NCBI GenBank assembly: GCA_023053575.1
Contig: JAKZAP010000014.1
Span: 5,952,001-6,016,000, forward strand
From: Branchinecta lynchi
Taxonomy: Eukaryota; Arthropoda; Branchiopoda; Anostraca; Branchinectidae
Direction: 5' to 3'
Length of the DNA: 64,000 bases
The translations under genes and the position numbers were made by a program. The first letter of the stretch is position 1. Every line of letters starts with the position of its first letter. Below the pieces are notes generated by a model. The model made no database searches. It was not told where the DNA came from and worked only from the letters and a program-made list of their open reading frames with translations. Shown here piece after piece: positions 21,709 through 30,530 of the stretch.

Positions 21709-23140
21709 TTAGACCTTAGATCCTCCTGTGCCTCCAGAGGCGCCCAGGGCGTCCAAGAAGAGTCTCCAGTCGTCTCTGAAGCTTGCGGCTGCGACGATGT
21801 CTTCCCACTCCGGCTGTAAAGAGGCATGAAAGTGCCGCAGGTCGTTGTTGTAGGTACGACGGAGAGTATTTTTGGGTCTTCCTCTGCGGCGGGTGCCTTC
21901 GGGTAACCAGAAAAAAGCGGATTTGGGGATTCTGGAATCGTCCATGCGCAGCACATGTCCGAGGTAGCTCCATCTACGCCTTCGTATGGTCTCGATGAGG
22001 GACGGTTGACCTGTGATGTTTCTTATGTGCTCGTTCGTTACCTTCTGGGTCCAGTGGATACCAAGAAGTCTCCGGAGGCACATGTTTTCAAAGGACTGGA
22101 TTCTCCTCTCTTGTTCTTGGTTGAGATGCCATGTTTCGGACGCATAGAGGAGGACGGGTAGGACGTTGCTATTGAACAGGCGGAGCTTAAGCCGGAGGGA
22201 GAGGATACTCGACCTCCAAACTTTTTTGAGCCTGTTGAAGGTGCTGTTAGCCTGTCCAATTCGTGCGGTGACTTCTTTGACTGTAGATCCCGTGTTCTCG
22301 ATAGTGCTGCCAAGATATTTGAAATGAACCACTTGTTCCACATCACTGTCGCCACATTTGATGTTCATAGGTGAATCGCTGGTTGCCATGCCTTTAGTTT
22401 TACTGGCGTTGATATTGAGTCCAAAACCTTCTGCTTTTTGTTGGACGCTCGTAAGCAGCGCTTGGAGTCGTGTCTTGCAGGTTTCGAGGATGGCAATATC
22501 GTCAGCAAAATCTAGGTCGCTGAGCAGGCGATCGTTCAGACGTAGCCCAGTTGAATTGACACTTCTCAACACGAAGTCAATGACGACCGCGAACAGTAGT
22601 GGGGATAAGACACACCCCTGTTTTACCCCGGAGAGGATGGGGAATTTACGGGAGCTTCCCTCTGCTGTCTTCACACAACTGGTTGTATCTTCATACATCG
22701 CCATTATGAGATTTACTATGGTGTCTGGGATACCATAGTGGCGAAGGAGCTTCCATAGTGACTGGCGGTCTAATGAGTCGAAAGCCTTTTCAAAATCTAT
22801 GAAGATCATGTAGAGTTTGTTGCGCCATTCGCAGCTCTCCTCCGTGAGCATTCGCAGGGTGAAAATCAGGTCTGTGCAAGAGCGGTTCGGGCGGAAGCCA
22901 TGCTGCTCATCACGCAGGTATTCGTCTAGGTGGCGTTGTATTCGGGACAGGATAATGTGGGACAACAGTTTGCCAGGAATCGAGAGTAGGCTGATGCCTC
23001 GCCAGTTGTTACAGAGCGAGGCATCGCCCTTCTTGAAAAGTTTTACGAGCGTACTGTGGCGCCAGTCTGAGGGTACTTTTGCTCTTTGCGATGTGTGTGG
23101 AGGGAAAATAGATTTGAATGCGAACGAAAAAGTGTATTAA
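21709..23140 (-). CDS. LINE ORF2, reverse transcriptase and C-terminus
   Basis: The longest intact frame in the window. The minus strand gives about 470 codons from PSDWRHSTLVKLFKKGDASL and NNWRGISLLS (RT motifs 0/1), HGFRPNRSCTDLI, FIDFEKAFDSLDR (motif A, catalytic Asp), SGVKQGCVLSPLLF (motif B) and DLDFADDIAIL (motif C, FADD intact), then YLGSTIENTGSTVKE and a C-terminal ASETWHLNQEQERRI...LGHVLRMDDSRIP block. The endonuclease domain expected upstream is missing, so the copy is 5'-truncated and not autonomous. Motif order and the C-terminal pattern suggest the RTE-like group; this placement is from memory of the family. The frame has no ATG of its own at the 5' end. Preserved catalytic residues and absence from the second copy indicate a recent insertion. 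Confidence 0.9.
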
Positions 23141-23147
23141 TACTATC

Positions 23148-23446
23148 CTAAACATTAAAATTCGAAACCAATTTACCATTACGAAAAGATTTTGGAAGAT
23201 ACATCAGAAATTTACAGTACTTAAAGAAAAAACTTCTCAAATTTTTAACATCTTTCTTCCTTAGGATATGGTAAACTCCGGAACAATTGTGGATATATGG
23301 GCCGCAACGAGCACTATACAACCTTCCGAGCGCCTTGCGTGAATATTTTCCTCTATTTGGGACCAAACGCCCGTAACCAAATCTAATGGAATTTGATACT
23401 GTTTCACGTTAAAGATAATGTGGATTTGAAGGTAAGCCCGAGCCAT
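23148..23446 (-). pseudogene. LINE C-terminal fragment
   Basis: The minus strand reads RLVPNRGKYSRKALGRLY, then GVYHILRKKDVKNLRSFFFK and YCKFLMYLPKSFRNG, resembling the extreme C-terminus of LINE ORF2 proteins of another type. It sits at the 5' end of the truncated RTE-like insertion and is likewise absent from the second copy. Confidence 0.5.
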
Positions 23447-23898
23447 TTCAGCGGCTCAGACGAAAAAATAGAAAAATAACCAATTGCAACAGAAGGGCGC
23501 TCAGAGGTTGTTGTGCGACCGAATTAGGGGTACCCGCTACGGAAAACGTTGGGAACCGCTGGATTAAAGGACAAAGACAAGTAGTTCGCCCGGAAGTCGG
23601 CCGAAACCGGAAATTGTCAGAAATAAGGCAGGAAGTTTGCTCAATTTCGTCAAAGTAGAAATGACGTATAGGGGTAAAGACATACTGAATCCAAATCTAA
23701 ACTTGGTTTTTCTCAGATGATTCGCCACTGAATATAATCTGTTTCTGAATCTTAATAGTGAAAATGTTCAAGGAATCTGGCGAAGACCGGATATCCACAA
23801 GATCCAGTTGTCTGGCTCAAATATTATATTTTCGGGATCCCTTCGAAACCTTTGGTCTAATTCCTCTGATATGCGCAGCGGAAGAGGGAGGTAGATGG

Positions 23899-24628
23899 CA
23901 GGGGCGGATCCAGAGGGGGGGGGCGAGGGGGGCGATCGCCCCCCCCTAGACTGGCTGTAAAGTTTTTGTTTTGTTTTACTGCACTTACGGAAGTCTGCAT
24001 TAACGCATGTTCTAACTACTGTAACTAGACTCTAAAATCTTTTTACAAGTGGAGCCAGGAGCTTGAATTTTTCTTGTAAACAGTTGTCAGTTGATCAAGT
24101 ACAGTTTTTATCATTATTGTAATATATGAAAACCACATTTTCGTTAAATAAGAGACCGACAGGGACACTTAAAACGCGAAAAAAATCAGCCTTGTGGCCG
24201 ACAAAAAGGTCACTAATAATAATAATAATAATAAATATAATAATAAAAAGCAAGAGAAAGGCTTTCGCCTCTAAATAACTCTAAGAAATTTTGAGTAGTC
24301 GAACTGATCAGAGTTAAAAATCTCATCAACAATGCACTTAAAACTGTTGATCGATTCAGCATTAACCGCATCTTCGGTAAGGCTGTTCCAAGGATCAACA
24401 ATTCGGTTGCCAAAACACCACTTAAAAACGTCCTTGTGGAATCTTGACTTTGTAAGCTTGTACGCATGCCCCCGATGATGACGGTTAATGCTGAATCTTA
24501 CTAAATCAGTCACTTCAAAATTGTCATAACTTCCATTGATTAATTTGAATGTTTCAATCAGGTCACTACCCCCACTCTTTTCGGTAAGAATCGCCCCCCC
24601 CTAGAACGGAAGGCTGGATCCGCCCCTG
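23899..24628. mobile_element. hAT element, CAGGGGCGGATCCAG ends, no TSD
   Basis: Left end CAGGGGCGGATCCAG, right end its exact complement, with G/C tracts inside both ends. The 8 bp on either side (GTAGATGG and CGTCGCCT) do not match. Homology between the two large copies stops exactly at 23898. It contains a LINE 3' fragment (24212-24571). Confidence 0.75.
24212..24571 (-). pseudogene. LINE 3' fragment with TTA-repeat tail
   Basis: The minus strand reads DLIETFKLINGSYDNFEVTD, then RGHAYKLTKSRFHKDVFKW, and NRIVDPWNSLTEDAVNAESI, a CR1/Jockey-type ORF2 end, followed by a stop and a (TTA)n tail at 24213-24240. The short frame is intact but 5'-truncated. Confidence 0.78.
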
Positions 24629-25048
24629 CGTCGCCTGGAAGCGGAACTGGCGTAAGTGAAGAACACAAAATTTCGAGAAAAACGCGGTTGAATGTTTGGA
24701 ACCTTGCAGAACAGAAATGGTTGGAGTAAAAAACGCGAAAAAAATACATGCTGAAAAGCATGGCATTATAAAGGGATGGTGAGAATTTCCAAGCAAAATA
24801 TCAAACAGTTTCGGCACAATAAATTGCCAAAATACTGTTACGTCAATTGGGTTTTAACAGTTGGTCAACTTGTCAGATACGTCAAAACCGGTTCAAGCGG
24901 GTTAAACAGCAGACATGCGACTTACGGTAAAACTGACCTGTAAGGTGTGAGTACAAACTGAGTAAAACTTTTAAAGAAATTCAGATAGAATATATTAACA
25001 AATGGATATAAAAGAATGTTAAGAAACGGGTACAGTTAAATGTCATAA
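24629..25048. other. No gene recognised
   Basis: Sequence downstream of the minus-strand gene. No clear polyadenylation signal on the minus strand was found. Confidence 0.35.
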
Positions 25049-27270
25049 TTATGCCTTTCGCTTTTTTCCCCTGCCTTGATGTGTGACAGCTTTCTCTTCG
25101 GGACAGCTCTCAACTCTAGCGTTCGTGGAACTGGGCGGTTTACTTGAAACATCTTTGGCAGTTTCACGACCCTGCTTCCTTGAAGCAAGCCCTGGCAAGT
25201 TCTTTTTGAAGAATTCTCGGTAGTAATTTGCATCGACAACCGGCATGAATCGCATGAGAGACTCAATGTCTTTTATCTTGTCTTCTGGCAAGTTCATGAC
25301 CCAAATGATAGGCTTTGGAACCTCGAGATTCTCAACTACCCTTACCTCTGAGACGCCTTTCCCCTTCACTCCCTGAAACGTTATCTCTGGTGCAATTTGG
25401 ACAACTTTACAATGCTCATCTGCAAAACACTCTTTGTACCATACTTTTTTACAGAAATTCTGGCGGAATTCGAGCCATTTGACCTTAGAGAAAGGCACTG
25501 CTGAATATGTTTTATAGGTTTTCGAGCATGCCTGGAAATTCAGAAAATGTGATGGTTGCAACTGAATGATCACGTAAGGATTTTGACGCTTTACTTTGAC
25601 CAATTTTTTGACTAGGTCTAGAGGCGAGTACACTTCCTGGTTCTTAAGTGCCCTCTCAATAACACTGTGTATTGCATCTACTTCTTGAATAAGGGAGTGT
25701 CCTGGCTCACAATATTTCATAATAATTCTCTCAACCTGTGGATTTTTGAACAGGATGTTCTGCATATTGTAGCTCATGATGGAGTTTCTATTTTGCGGAA
25801 CGCATGAGTCTGACCATGTTATTAACTCCCTAATGTCAGGAAATGTCTGAAACACTTTATCGAGAATAGCTGCCAAAGCACTTGCGATGTCATTTCCGCT
25901 CCTTCCACCTTGCATCTCGGATCAAATGGCACAGTAAACTTTGCTGATAGACTCCCCTGAGTTTCTGGTAAAATCTAGTTTAGCTGTGAGGTTGTAAACT
26001 GTAATCTTTCGCTTGTAAAAGAAACCGGAGACATTTCCCTTGGGTAGCGAAAAAACATTTTCTAGATCAAAACAGAGAACTGCCACTGAATGATTAGAAC
26101 GGTCCTTATCACGCTCCTCTCTACTCTCTGATTTTCCTTTCACGTGCTTCTCGTGGTTCAACCGAACTGATTCTGGTAAATCAATGCCGTTCCTACCAGC
26201 AACCTTTACTTCCTCACATGTGTCACATCTATCACTTTTGGGTACATGAAAAGCCAAGTTAAATTCTGTATTGAACACTCTGCGATATACTGTCTCTCCC
26301 ACAGGCTTTTCAGAATCAAAACGGCATTTTTCCTCATACAGTTCAAACATTTTTCGCAAATTTAAACTGCTGTCAAGATATTCACGAGAAGTTTTGGACC
26401 GACAGTAATGAGACTCCACTTTTGGAAAAGACATAATATGGTCGCGAACGCAATCTAAAGCATCAGAGCTTATTTTGTTTGCAGGTGGTGGAGTTTGTCT
26501 GGGACTAGGTACATCATCAGAAGTCTTGGTGTTATGTGCATAATAAATCCGTTTCTGGTCGATATCCAATGTTGACAGGTAAAAGTCTTTGCATACGCGG
26601 TGCGTTGTTTCTCTGGCTGTCACATAATAAAACAGTGTGTTCTTTCTCCTAGTTTCTTTCTTTTTGTTTCTCTTCTTTGGCAGGCATTTAGTAGTCTTAA
26701 GATAAAACATTTTTTTCATCTCTTTTAGACAAAGCCCAGTACGCTTCAAAAATCTCTTGTCGCTCTTCTTGGCTAATTGTGTGACAGGAGTAGGGACATG
26801 TTGAACTGCACTTGCTCGCTTTTATCTGACGTTCTTTTCCATGCTTCTTACTTTTAATAGGGTCAACATAAACTGTTCCGGAATTAACCGCCACTTTGAT
26901 TTTATTCTTGACCCATTCACTTTCTCTCTTGACTCTTTTTCTGGTCCTTTTCATCTGCACAGTCGGACTGTTCGACAATGGCCCTACAAGTGGCTCAACT
27001 GTTACTGGGTCTTCTATAACTTGTAAGGGTGACACATCCTCTGGCAATTCTACTGAGCTGGACGGACTGGAATTGCTTTTGTCTAAGGGCATGTCTGCCA
27101 CAATTTCATTAGTTTCATCTTGCGAATGGTCAGGCTGGACCAACATTTCACATACCACTGGCTGAAGAGTGTCATAAACAGGAACTGTAGAGATAGGGCT
27201 ATCATCGGTCTTGCTTGCAAAGCTTGCAGGATCTTCATCGCTTCCAGACAAAGAAGACGAATCTTCACAG
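25049..27270 (-). pseudogene. Conserved uncharacterised protein (DUF7869-type), exon 2, broken
   Basis: About 740 codons on the minus strand. N-terminal part: an acidic Ser-rich region, then RKRVKRESEWVKNKIK, CSSTCPYSCHTISQEERQEI and FEAYWAL. Middle: YLSTLDIDQKRIYYAH, VYRRVFNTEFNLAFHVPK, and paired cysteines DRCDTC. C-terminal: GGRSGNDIASAL and WSDSCVPQNRNS. This order is that of a large family of uncharacterised proteins in arthropods and cnidarians (DUF7869), often repeated in genomes. Two lesions: one extra base in an A7 run (26710-26716) shifts the frame after YWAL, and a TGA at 25922-25924 replaces a Trp codon that I expect before SEMQGGR from the family pattern. Both sides remain in frame otherwise. 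Function unknown; a link to mobile elements is possible. Confidence 0.8.
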
Positions 27271-27847
27271 CTAAAAGAAATGTATATATTAAATTATTAA
27301 TAAATCTGATGGGTAGGTATAGCTAGAAGGCAGGAAAATGGCATTGACACTTTTAGTTGATCTCTTGGTATCAAAACATAGAAACAGAATGTCGATTAAT
27401 AAAACACAAGAAAACGGCCCAAAACAACGCCAGTACGTACCATATTAAGGTGCTATGGAGCGAAAATTTTGGGCTCCAATCGAAATTGGATTCACGATTC
27501 GCTACCCAGCTCTTGCGACCTTAAAAAGCTAAAGGGACCATGGAATAAACTAAACACAACACAAAAGTTAAATTGATAGCATATTTGAGCTGCCGAATAA
27601 ACTGGAAAACACATGATTTTTGTCATCCCTTGGTAAAATCCCAAATTAAAGTGGGTATAGCTAATTCTTTTCCTTATTTTACCATATAACTTCCTTCAAA
27701 CTAAGCTGTCCTATAACTTAAGGTCCATTCAGAAAAGTATTTCCTTAGCATCATAGATTTGTATCATAGGCTAAGCTGAGAGGTGACTCAGTTGGAAGTT
27801 CTTCAGCCTATTTAGCCCAAACTTGAAACTTCCGATATCATACGTAC
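27271..27847 (-). other. Intron of the DUF7869-type gene
   Basis: 577 bp on the minus strand, donor GTACGT at 27847 and acceptor TTTCTTTTAG ending at 27271. It joins AG of exon 1 to C of exon 2 to give a serine codon and keeps the frame, which supports both borders. Confidence 0.75.
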
Positions 27848-27924
27848 CTTCCAGCATCTTCCAGAAGTTTCTCCACATTTGCAACAGTTAAAGTAGCAAA
27901 CAATTTCCTATTTATTTTTCTCAT
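27848..27924 (-). CDS. First exon of the DUF7869-type gene
   Basis: Minus strand: ATG at 27924-27922, then 25 codons (MRKINRKLFATLTVANVEKL, LEDAG) and two bases of a split codon before the donor GTACGT. The phase fits exon 2 exactly (AG|C). Exon 2 has no ATG near its 5' end in the correct frame, so an upstream start exon is needed. Intact, although the downstream exon is broken. Confidence 0.7.
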
Positions 27925-28169
27925 TGTTTGCTTACATTTTCTAAATCTTTTCTTCTAAAAAGTACAGGCGAATGCGCAGATACGTCAAAAAGTCCTTTGT
28001 TAAACGCGCATAACAGATACGTCAATTACGCTTCCAACAGAATGAAAATAATGCGGGATCGACTAAAAGCAGGAAAGGAAAGGCAAGAGAAAAGCAGGAA
28101 AGAATACTAAAACCAGGAAAGGCAAACTAAAACGAGGAAAGAAATACCAGGAATCGAGGATTCGAAAAA
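27925..28169. other. Upstream region of the minus-strand gene
   Basis: AT-rich with GA-rich stretches (AGGAAAGGCAAGAGAAAAGC). No promoter element that I can defend. Confidence 0.3.
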
Positions 28170-29030
28170 CTGGCAAGCCTTTCCTCTGTTTAGTATCCCG
28201 TGAGGGGTCTCCAGCTTCCTTTGTTAAAGTTCACCTTTTCCTCCTTTTAGTATTCGAAAAACTGGCAAACCTTTCCTCTGTTTAGCATCCCGTGAGGGGC
28301 CGGCAACTTACATTTGTTAAAGTTCACCTTTTCCTCCTTTTAGTATTCAAAAAAAAATGGAATGCTGTGCGGTGCTTTTCCTCTGTTTAGTTTCTCGTGA
28401 GGGGTCGGCAACTTACATTTGTAAAAGTTCACCTTTTCCTCCTTTTAGTATTCGAAAAAAAAAATTGGCGCGCTGTACCGCGCTTTTCCTCTGTTTCGTT
28501 TCTCGCGGGGGGTCGGCAACCTACGTTTGTAAAAGTTCACCTTTTCCTCCTTTTAGTATTCGAAAAAAAAAACTGGCGCGCTGTACCGTGCTTTTCCTCT
28601 GTTTAGTTTCTCGTGAGGGATCGGCAACTTACGTTTGTAAAAGTTCACCTTTTCCTTCTTTTAGCATTCTGTCGATAGGCGACTCAGATCATGAGTCCAG
28701 TGAGGGGTCGGCAACCAAGATATTTAAAGTCCACCGTTTCTTTCCTGGTTTCAGTGACTATTCACGGATTGTACTTTAGAGTACCCGTGCGGGGTCGGAA
28801 ACTTACATTTGTAAAAGTTCACCTTTTCCTCGTTTTAGTATTCGAAAAAACTGGCACGCTCTGCCGTTCTTTTCCTCCGTTTCGTTCCTCGTGAAGGATC
28901 GGCAACTTACATTTGTAAAAGTTCACCTTTTCCTCCTTTTAGCACCCTGTCGGTAGACAACTAAGATCGAGTCCAGCGAGGGGTCGGCAACTAAGATATT
29001 TCAAATTCACCATTTCTTTCCTGGTATTAG
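28170..29030 (+). repeat. Tandem array of ~92-108 bp units
   Basis: Units carry TTTCCTCTGTTTAG, GTGAGGGGTCGGCAAC, GTAAAAGTTCACCTTTTCC and TTTTAGTATTCGAAAAA. Successive starts near 28180, 28272, 28377, 28485 and 28593 give periods of 92, 105, 108 and 108; diverged units continue to about 29030. Because 108 is a multiple of three, a 140-codon frame with 36-residue repeats stays open at 28357-28779; I regard it as a by-product. Confidence 0.88.
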
Positions 29031-29790
29031 TAACTTGTCACGGATAATACTAAAACGAGTGAAATCGGGAATTTAAAATTTCTAGGGGACGGCAACTGTA
29101 GTTCCCTTCTTCGTCTCGACTCGTTTCTTTTAGTGTGATTCCAGAGGACATAATTTTAGAGAGGGAAACGCAGCTAATAGATTCAAATTACCATACCTTT
29201 CTTCGTTTGAAGCTGCGTTCGATGTGAGTGTTTCTTGTCTCGGTCTTGTCTTCGTATTACTGCCTTGTTACAGTTTAAAGCCTTTTTATTAGCCTTGTCA
29301 GCTGAATACAAAGGACAAGCATAAAAAATAAAACGCAGTCGAGAGCAGAAACGAAACTTGCTCCCATATCATGTCATCATTCACGGCGTCCTGTGACAGG
29401 GCATTGACAATTGTCAGCGGACAGGACAAATAAAACGACATTAAGCAGACACGGCAGTTAACTAAAACGGGATTTCGCTAACAGGGCCGAGACAATGGTA
29501 AATGGATTGCGGCTTTGGTATCCCCTTAACGTTCACTATTTCTTTTCCAGTGATTCTTCTTCCTATGATCTCGAGTAGCGTCATTCATCGATTTCTGCAA
29601 GCAGGACGACATCCGGGAAAAGGAACGAGCGATTGCAAACCTTTGAACTAGCATAAATCGCAAATGGTAATGTTAAAGCAACACTTCCAGAAGTTTTGTA
29701 GCGCATCAGTGTGTTAAATGTTATGAGACAATACATTTTATAAACTTTTTAAGTGCTGTGTCAATAGAACTTGGTTGAAGCCGGAACAGT
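29031..29790. other. Unrecognised AT-rich region with a direct repeat
   Basis: Positions about 29555-29765 share a diverged copy at 30350-30510 (common blocks: CATTCATCGATTTCTGCA / CATTCGTCGATTCATGCA, and TGTTAAATGTTATGAGA). No gene supported. Confidence 0.45.
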
Positions 29791-29791
29791 T

Positions 29792-30025
29792 TTTGGGATC
29801 CCAAAACGTAAGTGGAGGGATACATATGACATCGCAAAAGTTGTCCGTCTGTCAGCACGTTAACTCTCGAAGGGAATGAGATATTTTCAAAAAACTTGGG
29901 TGTGAGAACTCATCGAGTCAAGGGATAGGTCGAGTTCGTAGATGGGCCCCATAGCTGCATATTTAGGGGAGGGGTTTCAAATTAAGGGCGAACTAAATAT
30001 TTTTTTAAAAGCTAATAAGGTAGTC
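29792..30025 (+). mobile_element. Family A 5' fragment
   Basis: TTTTTGGGATCCCAAAACG, ATCGCAAAAGTTGTCCGTC, one GTC repeat, core TTAACTCTCGAAGGGAATG and AAACTTGG, then it stops inside the first sub-repeat. It lies outside the large duplicated block. Confidence 0.75.
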
Positions 30026-30513
30026 GTGGTCTTGCAATTCCTCTTTTCACCTAACCGACTGAAGAGGACGATGATGGAAAAAGATAGTTCTTTCTAGTAT
30101 GTTCAAGCTAGAAAGGATTCCGTGTCCGCGAAGAATTCCGTTTCATTTTGCCTGAAGATTCTGCTTCCGGCAAAGGCTATTTATTTTCCTCCTTTTCAAT
30201 GGATTAATTAGCTACGGGATTAATTTCGCTAGAGGATAATGGAAGTGACGAGAGACCTAGAAGTGCCTATATTACGAAACTTATAATATGAGATTCATGT
30301 TTCCATTACTGTTTCGAATATCATTTCTCCCGCTCTCCTCCTTTTTCCACCCTCTTCCATTCGTCGATTCATGCAGCAGGACCACAGCCGACAGAGAATA
30401 AGCGGTTGCAAATCTTAAAGCAACTCTGCCAGTAGTTGCGGACTGTAAAGCGCATACGTGTTAAATGTTATGAGAATATACCTGGTATAACCATTATAAG
30501 TGCTTTTCAATAA

Positions 30514-30530
30514 CAGAGAGAGAGAGAGAG
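30514..30530 (+). repeat. (GA)n microsatellite
   Basis: Short AG dinucleotide run. Confidence 0.9.

Larger units (their letters stand above)
21421..23526 (-). mobile_element. 5'-truncated LINE insertion, absent from second copy
   Basis: An A-rich tail on the minus strand (T-rich at 21421-21450) directly follows CCTTGATTA. The other side resumes at AATTAGGGGTAC. In the second copy the two flanks are joined (CCTTGATTAGGGGTACG near 53842-53858). This defines a 2.1 kb insertion with at most a 4-5 bp duplication (ATTA). It holds an RT-bearing ORF (21709-23140) and a second LINE fragment (23148-23405). (AT)n repeats lie in its 3' region (21495-21535). Confidence 0.82.
20679..23561 (+). mobile_element. 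hAT element (CAGTGGTTCCCAACC ends) with nested LINEs
   Basis: Left end CAGTGGTTCCCAACCGGTGG, right end the complement of CAGCGGTTCCCAACG. Flanks GATAAGAG and GATTAAAG are an 8 bp duplication with two changes; the second copy at 53204-53878 has GATTAGAG and GACTAGAG (one change). It carries a transposase remnant (21108-21210) and a LINE insertion (21421-23526) that the second copy lacks. The element is non-autonomous and old, the LINE younger. Confidence 0.83.
20129..23859 (+). mobile_element. Family A element split by a hAT element
   Basis: 5' palindrome TTTTTGGGATCCCAAAA, a GTCY tract, core ATAACTCTCGAAGGAAACGAG...GATGAAGCTTGGC and sub-repeats. It is interrupted at 20679-23561 by a hAT element, then resumes and ends CGGGATCCCTTCGAAACC...GGTCTAA before TT. 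The CTAA end fits the CTRR rule of Helitrons better than the CTTG of other copies. Second copy: 48699-54177. Confidence 0.72.
4580..23898 (+). repeat. Large duplicated block, copy 1
   Basis: Collinear with 33011-54217, with substitutions at a few percent or less in matched stretches and many large insertions or deletions. Anchors: 4580/33011 (family A), 8850/36158, 10367/36863 and 17453/45494 (XYLB exons 2-4), 14333/41037 (signal-peptide exon), 20679/53204 (hAT element). The homology ends on the right exactly at the left end of the hAT element at 23899. On the left, the second copy is cut by the assembly gap. See findings for the haplotype interpretation. Confidence 0.92.

Noticed and set aside
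28170..29030. CRISPR-like or gene-coding repeat
   Set aside because: Units of 92-108 bp have no spacer structure. The 140-codon frame depends on unit length and is not matched by unit-wide frame conservation.
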